Source: an uncultured Eubacteriales bacterium
Lineage (GTDB): Bacteria > Bacillota > Clostridia > Oscillospirales > UBA644
Assembly: GCA_905207625.1 (NCBI GenBank)
Contig: CAJLLT010000004.1
Location: 1 to 64,000, forward strand
Direction of reading: 5' to 3'
Length of the DNA stretch: 64,000 nt
Made by a program: the position numbers and the translations under genes. Under the pieces are notes generated by a model, which searched no databases, was not told the DNA's origin, and saw only the letters and a list, made by a program, of their open reading frames with translations. Every line of letters starts with the position of its first letter. Positions within the stretch are counted from its first letter, which is position 1. This document shows, in pieces, positions 50,890 through 60,277 of this stretch.

Positions 50890-52275
50890 TTATCTTCCGC
50901 CGATGTTTACTTTGCATCTGACGGCAGGACCGCCCATTCCGACGGGGATCATCTGCTTTTTACCGCACATACCGGCGCAGTCCCAGACCATCTGGTCCGA
51001 AAGCATATCAACAGTCTGAAGCATCTCAAAGGCTACTCCCGAGATAGTAGTATCCTTTATAGCCCTTCCGAGTTTTCCGTTCTTTATCTCATAGCCGAAG
51101 TTGACCCCGAACATAAACTCACCTGTGGCATCCGCCTGGCCGTTTCCGGTATTTATCAGATAATAACCGTCCTCAACGGAGGCTATCATATCCTCTATTC
51201 TGGACTTTCCGGGCAGAATCGCAGTATTTCTCATTCTTATAAGGGGCTCATCGGAGAAAGCATAGGCTCGCGCGTTTCCGGTAGGCGCAACACCGTAGTG
51301 CATTGCACTCTCCCTGTTATGCATATAGCCTTTGAGAATACCGTTTTCAATGAGCACGGCATCCTTTGCCGGAGTTCCCTCATCATCAACCCACACCGGT
51401 ACGGGAGTAGTCTTCCCGTCATAGGTATTGGCAAAGTCGACCAGCGTCACAATATCACTTGCAACCCTTTTGTTCAGATAAGGACCGCCTACGGAACCGG
51501 CAAGAACAAAGTCCGCTTCCACGGTATGTCCCACCGCTTCATGGGCAAGGATCCCCGCAAGATCGGGAGCAAGAATACAGGTCTTCAGCCCAGCATCGGC
51601 ATAAACGCCCTCTTTCTTCGCGCGGACCTTCCCGTAAAGTCTGTCTATATCGGCAAAAAGATCGGCGGGTCTGCCGAAAACGTCATCAAACAGACCATAA
51701 CTGCCCAAAGGCTGGAACATTTCCACGGGAACACCGTCGTCCCCAATGACAGACATGGAAATGTATATCAGGGAACGGGGGATAAAACTGTGACTGACGG
51801 CATTGTCCGAGGTCACAAGAAGTTTTTCCATATTAAGGCAGTTGGAGACAACGAACCGGCTCGCAAGATCCTTGTAGTTTTCCGCCATATAGGCATCAAC
51901 CTCGGAAAGGAAATCCACAAGCTGCTTCTGAGTTATATTGTCCTCACGGGTGTAATTGAGGGGCTGAGTAAAAGGCGCAATGGGAGTAAACGGAGCCTTT
52001 CCCAGATGTTCCTTACTGTCAAGAAACAGCGCATTATCCTCGGCGGCAGCAACCACGGAAGAAATACTCTCAGGGGAATACTCCGGATTTGAAGCAAAAC
52101 CGTATGCCCCGTTTTTATAAATTCTCGCACTTACTCCGCCGGCGGAACTGCTGGAATTTGCGGTCATGGTCCCGTTAAGAAATACCACATGACGGGAGGA
52201 ATTCATCTGAGCCCGCAGTTCGGTATAGTCCCGGAAACCTTTGGAAGCGTAAGCGCTGACATAATCTTTCAGCAT
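50890..52275 (-). CDS. TldD-family metalloprotease
   Basis: A 461-residue TldD subunit with the zinc motif HEAVGHTVEAD near residue 245 and the distal Cys/Asp region ending CAGMCGKKQMIP near 440. The N-terminal domain contains VVFLNGTMTANSSSSAGG near 30. Together with the downstream TldE partner it should form the proteolytic heterodimer. The promoter lies at 52313-52341. The operon contains no obvious substrate peptide. Confidence 0.92.
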   Translation of the reverse strand: MLKDYVSAYASKGFRDYTELRAQMNSSRHVVFLNGTMTANSSSSAGGVSARIYKNGAYGFASNPEYSPESISSVVAAAEDNALFLDSKEHLGKAPFTPIAPFTQPLNYTREDNITQKQLVDFLSEVDAYMAENYKDLASRFVVSNCLNMEKLLVTSDNAVSHSFIPRSLIYISMSVIGDDGVPVEMFQPLGSYGLFDDVFGRPADLFADIDRLYGKVRAKKEGVYADAGLKTCILAPDLAGILAHEAVGHTVEADFVLAGSVGGPYLNKRVASDIVTLVDFANTYDGKTTPVPVWVDDEGTPAKDAVLIENGILKGYMHNRESAMHYGVAPTGNARAYAFSDEPLIRMRNTAILPGKSRIEDMIASVEDGYYLINTGNGQADATGEFMFGVNFGYEIKNGKLGRAIKDTTISGVAFEMLQTVDMLSDQMVWDCAGMCGKKQMIPVGMGGPAVRCKVNIGGR

Positions 52276-52312
52276 TTTATCTCTCCTTTTTTTCTAAGGG
52301 ATATCTCTTTGT

Positions 52313-52341
52313 AGTTTACCATATTTTTCACGGTAATGCAA
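52313..52341 (-). promoter_or_regulatory. Predicted promoter of the TldD/PmbA operon
   Basis: On the minus strand TTGCAT (52336-52341) and TAAACT (52313-52318) are 17 bases apart, about 35 bases before the ATG. Confidence 0.6.
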
Positions 52342-52422
52342 GCAAATACCGAATTTTTTCCGAAAACTGCCGCAAACATCCCCCCGAAGGGTATATTTGA
52401 CGCAAATGTCACAAAAAGTCTC

Positions 52423-52451
52423 TTGTCTAAATGCCCTTAATGTGGTAAAAT
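52423..52451 (+). promoter_or_regulatory. Predicted promoter of galE
   Basis: TTGTCT (52423-52428) and TAAAAT (52446-52451) are 17 bases apart, giving a leader of about 50 bases. Confidence 0.6.
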
Positions 52452-52508
52452 ATAAGAGATTAAAGCGGTTTATACCGTTAAACAGAAAAGAAAGAAGGAT
52501 CACCGTAC

Positions 52509-53525
52509 ATGACGGTTTTGCTTACGGGCGGCGCGGGCTATATCGGTTCGCATACCGCCGTCGAATTTCTTGAAAAAGGATACGATGTAATAATTGCGGA
52601 TAATTTCTGCAACAGCAGTCCGGAGGCTGTAAACAGAATAGGAAAGATCACCGGAAAAAACGTCAAGGTATATGAATGCGACGTGGCGGATGCCGAAGCG
52701 ACCGAACGTATATTTGCCGAAAACAAAATTGACGGAGTCGTCCATTTTGCCGGGCTCAAGGCTGTGGGAGAATCTGTCAGAGAACCTCTTATGTACTACC
52801 GGAACAATCTGGACTCCACCCTCACACTTCTGGAGATCATGAAAAAGTACGGAGTTCACAACTTCATTTTCAGTTCCTCTGCCACAGTGTACGGAACTCC
52901 GGAGACCGTTCCGGTCAAAGAGACCGCACCCACCGGAAACTGCACAAACCCCTACGGATGGACAAAATTCATGATAGAGCAGATAGTTATGGGAGCTGCC
53001 CATGCCGACCCCGGACTTTCGGCGGTACTGCTCAGATATTTCAATCCCGTAGGCGCGCACAAAAGCGGACTTATAGGCGAAATGCCCAACGGAATACCCA
53101 ACAATCTCATGCCCTATATCACACAGGTCGCTACCGGAAAACTTGAAAAACTCAGTGTTTTCGGCAATGACTATCCGACCCATGACGGCACGGGAGTAAG
53201 GGATTACATCCATGTTGTCGACCTTGCAAAGGGGCACGTCTGCGCCATAGACTATTGCGCAAAGCACAAAGGTGTTGAAGTTTTCAATCTCGGAACCGGC
53301 GTAGGATACAGCGTGCTTGATATCGTCAATACTTTCATGCTGGTCAACAAGGTAAATATTCCCTACGTGATTGCCCCCAGAAGAGCCGGAGACATAGCCG
53401 AAACCTATGCGGATCCTTCAAAGGCGGCTCAGATGCTGGGATGGAAAGCGGAACTTGACCTCAGAGATATGTGCGCTGACTCCTGGAACTGGCAGAAAAA
53501 TAATCCCAACGGTTATGATGAATAA
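52509..53525 (+). CDS. galE: UDP-glucose 4-epimerase
   Basis: A 338-residue short-chain dehydrogenase-fold enzyme interconverting UDP-glucose and UDP-galactose with bound NAD. The NAD loop GGAGYIGSHTAVEFLE is near residue 6, VHFAGLKAVGES near 79, SSATVYG near 122 and the catalytic YGWTK near 147. GAAGGA lies before the ATG. It is followed by a surface-protein gene after 64 bp, with no clear terminator, so the two may be co-transcribed. Confidence 0.97.
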   Translation: MTVLLTGGAGYIGSHTAVEFLEKGYDVIIADNFCNSSPEAVNRIGKITGKNVKVYECDVADAEATERIFAENKIDGVVHFAGLKAVGESVREPLMYYRNNLDSTLTLLEIMKKYGVHNFIFSSSATVYGTPETVPVKETAPTGNCTNPYGWTKFMIEQIVMGAAHADPGLSAVLLRYFNPVGAHKSGLIGEMPNGIPNNLMPYITQVATGKLEKLSVFGNDYPTHDGTGVRDYIHVVDLAKGHVCAIDYCAKHKGVEVFNLGTGVGYSVLDIVNTFMLVNKVNIPYVIAPRRAGDIAETYADPSKAAQMLGWKAELDLRDMCADSWNWQKNNPNGYDE

Positions 53526-53589
53526 GTAAACTCTGCACCTCTTCCACAATAGAATTCAATATACGGACAGTTTACGGAGGATTGCAGTC

Positions 53590-55164
53590 ATGCCGGAAAA
53601 GAGAGCATTTACAATCATTCTGACGGTGCTGTTGCTGGTTGCGGCTTTACCCTTTGCCATGAAGGCGGAGGCCGATATTTCGGTGACCTCCCGGGCAGTC
53701 GGTGCAGAATACGGATCGCACAGTATCCCCTTCGGGATATACGAGTACTACTATGATCAGCTGGACAAATACGGGAAATCCGTATACTGTGACCTGAAGA
53801 ACAACATTCTTGAGGGAAAGATGGATTTTGACCTGTCCTGGCCCGACAGTCTCACGTTGTTTCTGACGGTTCCGGAGGGACAGAGCTTAGAAGAGTATAT
53901 CTCTTCACCGGAAAGCGAGGTCGGGAGATTCAATGACCTTCTGGCAAATTCAATGCAGTCTGCCTCAGAAGCCCTCCTGCTTGACCACCCGGAAATATTC
54001 TGGCTTGATGTAACCGGAAGTTCCATAAATACGAGAGTTCGGGCAAAGGCATCCGGAAACGGCTACTCCGTTACCCTTTCCCCGGTTTTCTCCGGAGCGT
54101 ACCGGGGAAATTCCGGTTTCGGCACAGATCTGACCTTTGACTCCATGATGTCTGCGGTTTCGGACTTCACCGTAACCGGCGAATCCGAATACGGGATACT
54201 GAAGCAAATACACGATTATATCTGCAATACCGTGACCTACGGCGGCAACGGAGACGATGAAAATACCGCCGCATCAGCCCTGGTCAACGGCATATCCCGG
54301 TGCGAGGGATACGGAAAAGCATTCAAACTTTTCTGCGATAAATACGGCATTCCCTGCGTCTGTGCGGTTGGAGTGAGTGAAAATCCTGCAGGTCAGACAG
54401 AGGGACACCTTTGGAATTACGTCCGGCTCAGTGACGGAAAGTGGTACGCTGTGGATGTTACATGGGATGACCAGTCCAAAATATACTACGATTTCTTCCT
54501 TGTCGGCTCGGACACCGTTGCACCGAATTTCAGGGCAAAAGCGTTCAGGTCCACCCACACTGAGACCCCATATGTGACCGGAGAGTACTCCGTCATGGCT
54601 TTCAGTTTTCCCAGGATCAGCGCTACGGCATATACCGGTCAGATTCAGGAGGAGTCTCCCCCCCAGCCTGCGACAGAGGTGACGACTCAGCCTGTTACGG
54701 AAGTCCCCACGGTGCCGATGACGGAGAGCCCCACACAGCCGGAAACAGAACCTTTCCCGGAGGAGAGCACCACCCCCGTGGATCCACCGATACAATATCC
54801 GACCCTGTTGCCGCAGGAACATTACACCGAAAAGCCGACAGAGAAAGATCCGCCTGTACAGCCGCAAACGTCTCCGGAAACGGAACCTGAGACAGAATCC
54901 CCCACATTTACGCCTGCGGAATATCCTTCGGAAATTTCAACGGAACATATCACAGAACCTCAAAGTGAGTATTCCACGGAGAATTCTACCCGGATACCGT
55001 CGGAAGACGAGACTTTCCCCCTGACAGATACGCCTGCCGTTTCCGAAGAGGACGGAAACAGAAATAAGACCCTTGCGATTGCGGTTATGCTGATCAACCT
55101 GACGGCCGTTGTTTTAATAATTTTGAGAAGAAACAAAAGGAAAACAGAAAAAAATAAATTCTAA
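53590..55164 (+). CDS. Transglutaminase-like cell-surface protein
   Basis: A 524-residue exported protein. A signal peptide covers about residues 1-27. The transglutaminase/protease-like core (about 195-300) has the triad Cys238 in GISRCEGYGKAF, His273 in GHLWNYV and Asp289 in WYAVDVTWDD. Residues about 352-490 are low complexity, rich in Thr, Pro and Glu in TE-P repeats, as in wall-spanning linkers. A C-terminal transmembrane helix (about 497-515) and basic tail (RRNKRKTEK) retain it. It may crosslink or cleave surface proteins or peptidoglycan. No LPXTG motif is seen. Confidence 0.85.
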   Translation: MPEKRAFTIILTVLLLVAALPFAMKAEADISVTSRAVGAEYGSHSIPFGIYEYYYDQLDKYGKSVYCDLKNNILEGKMDFDLSWPDSLTLFLTVPEGQSLEEYISSPESEVGRFNDLLANSMQSASEALLLDHPEIFWLDVTGSSINTRVRAKASGNGYSVTLSPVFSGAYRGNSGFGTDLTFDSMMSAVSDFTVTGESEYGILKQIHDYICNTVTYGGNGDDENTAASALVNGISRCEGYGKAFKLFCDKYGIPCVCAVGVSENPAGQTEGHLWNYVRLSDGKWYAVDVTWDDQSKIYYDFFLVGSDTVAPNFRAKAFRSTHTETPYVTGEYSVMAFSFPRISATAYTGQIQEESPPQPATEVTTQPVTEVPTVPMTESPTQPETEPFPEESTTPVDPPIQYPTLLPQEHYTEKPTEKDPPVQPQTSPETEPETESPTFTPAEYPSEISTEHITEPQSEYSTENSTRIPSEDETFPLTDTPAVSEEDGNRNKTLAIAVMLINLTAVVLIILRRNKRKTEKNKF

Positions 55165-55205
55165 GACGTCCGGAAAACCACAACAGGACGCAAAAGGAGA
55201 AATAT

Positions 55206-57803
55206 ATGACACCGCTTATTCTGAAGTATTCTTATGCTGCAGACAACACCAAAAGCGGCTGGGACAGCAATTCCCTGCCCCTTGGTAACGGTTATATGGG
55301 AGTCAGTCTTTTCGGAGACGTAACAAAAGACCGCCTTGCCATAACCGAAAACTCTTTCGCAAATCCCCCATCACTGGGCGGATTGACCTACCCTGTAGAT
55401 CTTTACTTTGAGTATGACCACGACGGATACACCGATTACAAGAGAATTCTTGACATTGAAAACAGCCACGCTTACGTTACATACACCTGTAACGGAGTTG
55501 AATATACCCGTGAATATTTCACGTCATATCCGGACAAAGTTCTTGTAATGCGCCTTACGGCATCGGAAAAGGGAGCTGTATCCTTCAAGGCGTGCCCCGA
55601 AGTTCCCTTCATTGCACCCTACATGAGCAAAAAGGGAGACGGCGGCGGAAGACACGGAAAAGTGACCGCCGAGGGAAATACCGTCACTGTTACGGCAAAA
55701 CTGAATTACTACAACGTCCGTTTTGAAGGTCAGATCCGGATAATGCCCGAGGGCGGCAAAATGACCGTTTCCGGCAATAGCATCAAAGTTAAGGACGCAG
55801 ATTCCGTCCTTGTTATCTTCGGGTGCGGAACCAACTATGTACTCAGTGCCGACGTTTTCACCGAGCAGGATCCCAAAAAGAAGATACCAAACGTGAACCC
55901 TCACAAAAAGGTTCAGAAAATTCTGGACGATGCGTGCAAAAAGAGCTACGATGAACTGGTTGCAGCCCATGAAAAGGACTATTCTTCCCTTTTCGGAAGA
56001 GTCGAACTGGATCTTGCGGAGGGCTATGACAACAGGGATACGGATCAACTGCTGAAGGCGTACAAAGAAGGCGAAAAGAATCTCTATCTGGAACAGCTTT
56101 TGTTCCAGTACGGAAGATATCTGCTTATCTGCTCCTCAAGAAAAGGATGCCTCCCCGCCCACCTTCAGGGCATATGGAATGTCCTCAAGACTTCTCCCTG
56201 GGGCGCAGGTTACTGGCATAACATCAATCAGCAGATGAACTACTGGCCCGCATTCAATACCAATCTCATAGAGCTTTTTGAACCCTATATCGAATTCAAT
56301 GAAGCCTTCCGTGTTGAAGGACAGAAGTTTGCGTCGGAGTACGTAAAGAGAAGCAACCCCGAAGCATACACCGACAAGCCCGGAGAATGCGGCTGGGTCG
56401 TAAGCACACCCTGCTGGCCCTACATGACCGTCGGTCTGGGTGAGCGTTCCGGTCCCGGCACCTGCGGATTTACCACACAGCTTTTCTGGGATGCATATGC
56501 ATTTTCTCAGGATAAGAAACTGCTCAAAGACCATGTCTTCCCCGCTCTTTACACCATGAGCAAATTCCATACAAAGTGCGTTTCAGACTTTGACGGAGAG
56601 AAACTGTGCAGATTCTCCGAATCACAGGAACAGGATGCTTTCTACAGTGAAGCAAAAGAAGATTATACCACCGTCGGCGCTCCCTTCGATCAGCAGATGA
56701 TCTGGGAGAACGGCAGAGATATGCTTCTTGCGGCTGAAATTCTGGGTAAAGACGACAAGCTTATAAAGACCCAGAAAGAACAGATGCCCCTCTACCATCC
56801 GGTGGAAATAGGCTGGTCCGGTCAGATAAAGGAATGGCGCGAGGAAAATTTCTACGGCGAACTGGGTGAATATGAACACAGACATATGTCCCACCTTCTG
56901 GGCCTCTATCCCGGATCCCTTATAAACAGGGAAACCCCGGCATGGCTTGATGCGGCAAAAGTTTCGCTCAGAGAACGCGGATGGAAAAAGCAGGGCGGAT
57001 GGGCTCTGGCTCAGCGTTGCGGAGCATGGGCAAGGACAGGAAATGCCGAAAGGGCCTACACCATGCTGAACGCTCTGCTTGCACAGAGAATAGCCAATAA
57101 CCTCTGGAACTCTCCCCTGTACCAGATAGACGGCAACTTTGGTGCGACCGCAGGTATGGCGGAAATGCTTGTACAGAGCCACGAAAAGAATATAGTTCTT
57201 CTTCCCGCACTTCCCGAAGAATGGAGCAAATCCGGTTCCTTCAAGGGTTTGACCGCCCGCGGTGCATTCGTCATCGACGCAGAATGGAAAAACGGGACGG
57301 CAAAAACCTTCACCGTCCGTTCGATCAGGGGTAACGAATGCAGATTGCAGTACCCGAACATTGCTTTTGCGCATATAACCGATGCCGAAGGCAAGGATGT
57401 GGCGTTCACTGCGGAAGGCAAGGATGTGGCGGTATTTGAAACATCTGAAAACGGCGTCTATACCGTATCCGGAATAAAAGCCCGCAAATATGCGAAAGCT
57501 CCCGCTGATCTTGACTTCAACAGAGATACAATGACTCTTACCTGGAAATGCCAGAAGGGCGCAACATACGATGTTTACCGTGCTTTTGACAGTGCTCCCG
57601 AATATGAGCTTATTGCTTCCGGACTTGAGGTCGGAAAACTTACAGACGCAACCGCAGACTTTGACAATCACGAGATAATCACTTACAAAGTCAATTCCGT
57701 CAACAAAGACGGCGATGAGTGCGACGGTCCCACCTTCACGGTCAATCATGCAACAGAGCGTCAGGTGACGATATACAACAGATACGTCCACCATATTTTC
57801 TGA
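55206..57803 (+). CDS. Glycoside hydrolase family 95 (alpha-L-fucosidase-like)
   Basis: An 865-residue GH95 enzyme, the inverting alpha-1,2-L-fucosidase/L-galactosidase family. The N-terminal beta domain starts with SNSLPLGNGYMGVSLFG. The (alpha/alpha)6 barrel has HNINQQMNYWPA near residue 337, GQIKEW near 538 (probable acid Glu), HRHMSHLLGLYPG near 558 and QIDGNFGATAGM near 639 (catalytic Asp). A fibronectin type III-like domain follows from about 767. There is no signal peptide, so it likely acts on imported oligosaccharides. AGGAG precedes the ATG by 6 bases. Confidence 0.88.
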   Translation: MTPLILKYSYAADNTKSGWDSNSLPLGNGYMGVSLFGDVTKDRLAITENSFANPPSLGGLTYPVDLYFEYDHDGYTDYKRILDIENSHAYVTYTCNGVEYTREYFTSYPDKVLVMRLTASEKGAVSFKACPEVPFIAPYMSKKGDGGGRHGKVTAEGNTVTVTAKLNYYNVRFEGQIRIMPEGGKMTVSGNSIKVKDADSVLVIFGCGTNYVLSADVFTEQDPKKKIPNVNPHKKVQKILDDACKKSYDELVAAHEKDYSSLFGRVELDLAEGYDNRDTDQLLKAYKEGEKNLYLEQLLFQYGRYLLICSSRKGCLPAHLQGIWNVLKTSPWGAGYWHNINQQMNYWPAFNTNLIELFEPYIEFNEAFRVEGQKFASEYVKRSNPEAYTDKPGECGWVVSTPCWPYMTVGLGERSGPGTCGFTTQLFWDAYAFSQDKKLLKDHVFPALYTMSKFHTKCVSDFDGEKLCRFSESQEQDAFYSEAKEDYTTVGAPFDQQMIWENGRDMLLAAEILGKDDKLIKTQKEQMPLYHPVEIGWSGQIKEWREENFYGELGEYEHRHMSHLLGLYPGSLINRETPAWLDAAKVSLRERGWKKQGGWALAQRCGAWARTGNAERAYTMLNALLAQRIANNLWNSPLYQIDGNFGATAGMAEMLVQSHEKNIVLLPALPEEWSKSGSFKGLTARGAFVIDAEWKNGTAKTFTVRSIRGNECRLQYPNIAFAHITDAEGKDVAFTAEGKDVAVFETSENGVYTVSGIKARKYAKAPADLDFNRDTMTLTWKCQKGATYDVYRAFDSAPEYELIASGLEVGKLTDATADFDNHEIITYKVNSVNKDGDECDGPTFTVNHATERQVTIYNRYVHHIF

Positions 57804-57826
57804 TCTTAATAAGAAAAACAGCAACG

Positions 57827-57861
57827 AAGAGCGCGCCGGTATCTCAAACAGGCGCGCTCTT
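57827..57861 (+). terminator. Terminator of the GH95 gene
   Basis: An 11-bp stem (AAGAGCGCGCC with GGCGCGCTCTT) around a 13-base loop is followed by TTATG. Confidence 0.85.
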
Positions 57862-57910
57862 TTATGTTTGAAGAAATCAGAACTGTTTTATAAGTAAAAA
57901 TGACTGATGC

Positions 57911-57948
57911 AAAAAAACAACAGTCCGCATTTTCAGCGGACTGTTTAT
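57911..57948 (-). terminator. Terminator of the rpmG-rplA operon
   Basis: On the minus strand a 10-bp stem (AACAGTCCGC with GCGGACTGTT) around a 7-base loop is followed by a run of seven T residues. Confidence 0.9.
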
Positions 57949-57971
57949 TTTCAGCAGTTATAAGACAGCGC

Positions 57972-58664
57972 TTAGCCAAGCTTTGCAGCGTTGACCTTGA
58001 TGCCGGGGCCCATGGTGGAAGCGACGACACAGCTCTTTATATACTGACCCTTTGCAGCGGAGGGCTTAGCCTTGATGATGGCGCCCATGAGAGCCTCAAA
58101 GTTTTCAGCAAGCTTTTCGGTACCGAAAGAAGCCTTGCCGATGGGGCAGTGAATGATATTGGTCTTATCAAGTCTGTACTCAATCTTACCGGCTTTGATC
58201 TCCTTGACCGCCTGAGCGACGTTGGGAGAAACGGTGCCGGCCTTGGGGTTAGGCATCAAGCCCTTAGGACCGAGGATCTTACCGATACGACCGACAACGC
58301 CCATCATATCGGGGGTTGCAACGATGATATCGAAATCAAACCAGTTCTCATGCTGGATCTTTGCTACCAGATCCTCACCGCCGACATAGTCAGCGCCGGC
58401 AGCCTGAGCCTCTTCGATCTTGTCGCCTTTTGCAAAAACAAGAACTTTGATGCTCTTACCGGTTCCGTGAGGAAGAACGATAGCGCCTCTGACCTGCTGG
58501 TCAGCGTGACGGGAGTCAACGCCCAGTCTTACATGGACTTCAACGGTCTCGTCGAACTTGGCCTTAGCGGTCTGGCATACCAGTCCCATAGCCTCGTTTG
58601 TATCGTAGAGCTTAGCTCTGTCAATGAGCTTTGCGCTCTCAGTGTATTTCTTACCCTGTTTCAT
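57972..58664 (-). CDS. rplA: 50S ribosomal protein L1
   Basis: The 230-residue L1 binds 23S rRNA at the L1 stalk. Signatures are GKKYTESAKLIDRAKLY at the start, AKFDETVEVHVRLGVD near 30, VRGAIVLPHGTGK near 58 and GKASFGTEKLAENFEALM near 170. Its usual downstream partners rplJ and rplL are not present: a terminator follows and the next gene is convergent. Confidence 0.98.
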   Translation of the reverse strand: MKQGKKYTESAKLIDRAKLYDTNEAMGLVCQTAKAKFDETVEVHVRLGVDSRHADQQVRGAIVLPHGTGKSIKVLVFAKGDKIEEAQAAGADYVGGEDLVAKIQHENWFDFDIIVATPDMMGVVGRIGKILGPKGLMPNPKAGTVSPNVAQAVKEIKAGKIEYRLDKTNIIHCPIGKASFGTEKLAENFEALMGAIIKAKPSAAKGQYIKSCVVASTMGPGIKVNAAKLG

Positions 58665-58727
58665 AATCTTAAAAAATCCTCCTATGTGGTTTGTTCGGAA
58701 TTAAATCCTCCCACTTAATCAGTAAAC

Positions 58728-59153
58728 TCAGTCTACTACTTCTACGCCCATGCTTCTGGCGGTGCCGGCAACCATTGCCATAGCGGCTTCAACGTCATTG
58801 GCGTTGAGGTCGGGCATCTTCTGCTCGGCGATAGCTTTGACCTGAGCCTTGGTTATCTTGGCAACCTTGGTCTTATTGGGAACGCCGGAACCCTTTTCAA
58901 GTCCGCAAGCTTTCTTGATAAGAACAGCTGCCGGAGGTGTCTTGGTGATGAAGGAGAAAGAACGGTCTGCATAAACGGTGATAACAACAGGGATTATAAG
59001 ACCCATATCACCCTTGGTTCTTTCGTTGAATTCCTTGGTGAAAGCCATAATATTAACACCGTGCTGACCAAGCGCCGGACCTACCGGAGGAGCCGGATTC
59101 GCCTTGCCTGCAGGTATCTGTAACTTGATATATCCTACAATTTTCTGCGCCAT
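58728..59153 (-). CDS. rplK: 50S ribosomal protein L11
   Basis: A 141-residue L11 of the GTPase-associated centre. Family blocks include GYIKLQIPAGKANPAPPVGP near the N-terminus, GPALGQHGVNIMAFTKEFN near 27, and the C-terminal AAMAMVAGTARSMGVEV. It starts 60 bp after nusG and precedes rplA by 63 bp, each with its own GGAGG-type site. Confidence 0.98.
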   Translation of the reverse strand: MAQKIVGYIKLQIPAGKANPAPPVGPALGQHGVNIMAFTKEFNERTKGDMGLIIPVVITVYADRSFSFITKTPPAAVLIKKACGLEKGSGVPNKTKVAKITKAQVKAIAEQKMPDLNANDVEAAMAMVAGTARSMGVEVVD

Positions 59154-59213
59154 TGAAGTACGCCTCCTATGCTATACTATCAAAAGAATGAATAGTTGAA
59201 ATTTTGTCGGGAA

Positions 59214-59732
59214 TCAGAAGCGTTCGACCTGGTCGAGCTCCAGTTCCGCGGGTGTTTCGCGACCGAACATGGAAATAGTGAGATTTACCTTGTTGGAGGG
59301 AATATCTATACTCTCCACAACACCGGTAAAACCTTCCAGAGGGCCGCTGACGATCTTTACCTGATCGCCTACAGCGTAATCCACCTGCTCCAGATGTTTC
59401 ATCAGTCCCAGAGAAGCGATCTCTTCCTCGGTCAGAGGAACGGGTTTGCCTTCGGGGCCCACAAAGCCGGTGACGCCACGAATGTTTCTTACCAAAATCC
59501 AGGTATCGTCATTTACGATCATATTGATCAGAACATAGCCGGGAAACAGTTTATGTTCAACCTCAACCTGTTTTCCGTCCCGTTCTTCAACGGTCTTTTC
59601 CATCGGGATGCGAACCTCGGATATCAGATCCTGCAGATTGCGGAGACCGACAACCGTTTCGATGCTTGTCTTTACTTTGTTTTCATATCCCGAATAAGTA
59701 TGAAGAACATACCATTTGCCGTTTTCTGCCAT
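59214..59732 (-). CDS. nusG: Transcription termination/antitermination factor NusG
   Basis: A 172-residue NusG. The NGN domain begins WYVLHTYSGYENKVKTSIE and has LFPGYVLINM near 65 and VRNIRGVTGFVG near 83. The KOW domain contains VGDQVKIVSGPLEGFTGVVE near 120. It couples transcription and translation. It follows secE by 42 bp. Confidence 0.98.
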   Translation of the reverse strand: MAENGKWYVLHTYSGYENKVKTSIETVVGLRNLQDLISEVRIPMEKTVEERDGKQVEVEHKLFPGYVLINMIVNDDTWILVRNIRGVTGFVGPEGKPVPLTEEEIASLGLMKHLEQVDYAVGDQVKIVSGPLEGFTGVVESIDIPSNKVNLTISMFGRETPAELELDQVERF

Positions 59733-59774
59733 AATGACCTCCGTCAGATTTTAATAGGAAAGACCAACTTCAAG

Positions 59775-60041
59775 TCAGCCAATAATAGCATCGACTATAA
59801 ACTTGAACAGCGCGTCTACGAGTCCGATGAAGACTGCGGACAGTATCATCGCAGACAGAACTATCAACGTGTTGTTGACGAGCTGCTTGGGAGAGGGCCA
59901 TACGACCTTTGATACTTCGCTTTTGGTCTCTTTGAAATAAGATTTGATCTTCGCAAATGCCTTGGGTTTGTTATCGGCGGATTTCTTCGAGGTTTTCTTG
60001 GAATCCGCGACAGCCCCGGTGTTCTTGAGATCGTCTGCCAT
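59775..60041 (-). CDS. secE: Preprotein translocase subunit SecE
   Basis: An 88-residue SecE with a charged N-terminal region (Lys/Ser-rich to about residue 30), the conserved amphipathic FKETKSEVSKVVWPSPKQL near 35-53, and one transmembrane helix at about 57-80. The ATG at 60041 follows GGGAGG. The longer frame to 60101 would overlap rpmG and was rejected. The usual trnW between rpmG and secE is absent. Confidence 0.96.
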   Translation of the reverse strand: MADDLKNTGAVADSKKTSKKSADNKPKAFAKIKSYFKETKSEVSKVVWPSPKQLVNNTLIVLSAMILSAVFIGLVDALFKFIVDAIIG

Positions 60042-60055
60042 AAAGCTTATCCTCC

Positions 60056-60208
60056 CTATTTGGTTTCCTTGTGAAGAGTGTGTTTCCGGCAAAACTTGCA
60101 ATACTTGTTTGCTTCCAGTCTGTCGGGGTCATTCTTCTTGTTCTTGGTGGTGTTGTAGTTTCTCTGCTTGCACTCCGTGCAGGCGAATACAACCTTATCC
60201 TTTCCCAT
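60056..60208 (-). CDS. rpmG: 50S ribosomal protein L33
   Basis: A 50-residue L33 of the zinc-binding type: MGKDKVVFACTECKQRNY at the start and YCKFCRKHTLHKETK at the end give the two CxxC pairs Cys10/Cys13 and Cys37/Cys40. AAGGAGG precedes the ATG at 60208. It is the first gene of the rpmG-secE-nusG-rplK-rplA run, 14 bp before secE. Confidence 0.97.
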   Translation of the reverse strand: MGKDKVVFACTECKQRNYNTTKNKKNDPDRLEANKYCKFCRKHTLHKETK

Positions 60209-60277
60209 TATCGGCACCTCCTTATTATAATTGCCTCCCTTACGCGTAAAGCCAAACTATGCTTATTTTTACGCATT

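Noticed and set aside
60056..60208. Alternative 73-codon frame at 59971-60192 over the L33 gene
   Set aside because: Out of frame with a clear L33 protein that has its own ribosome binding site.
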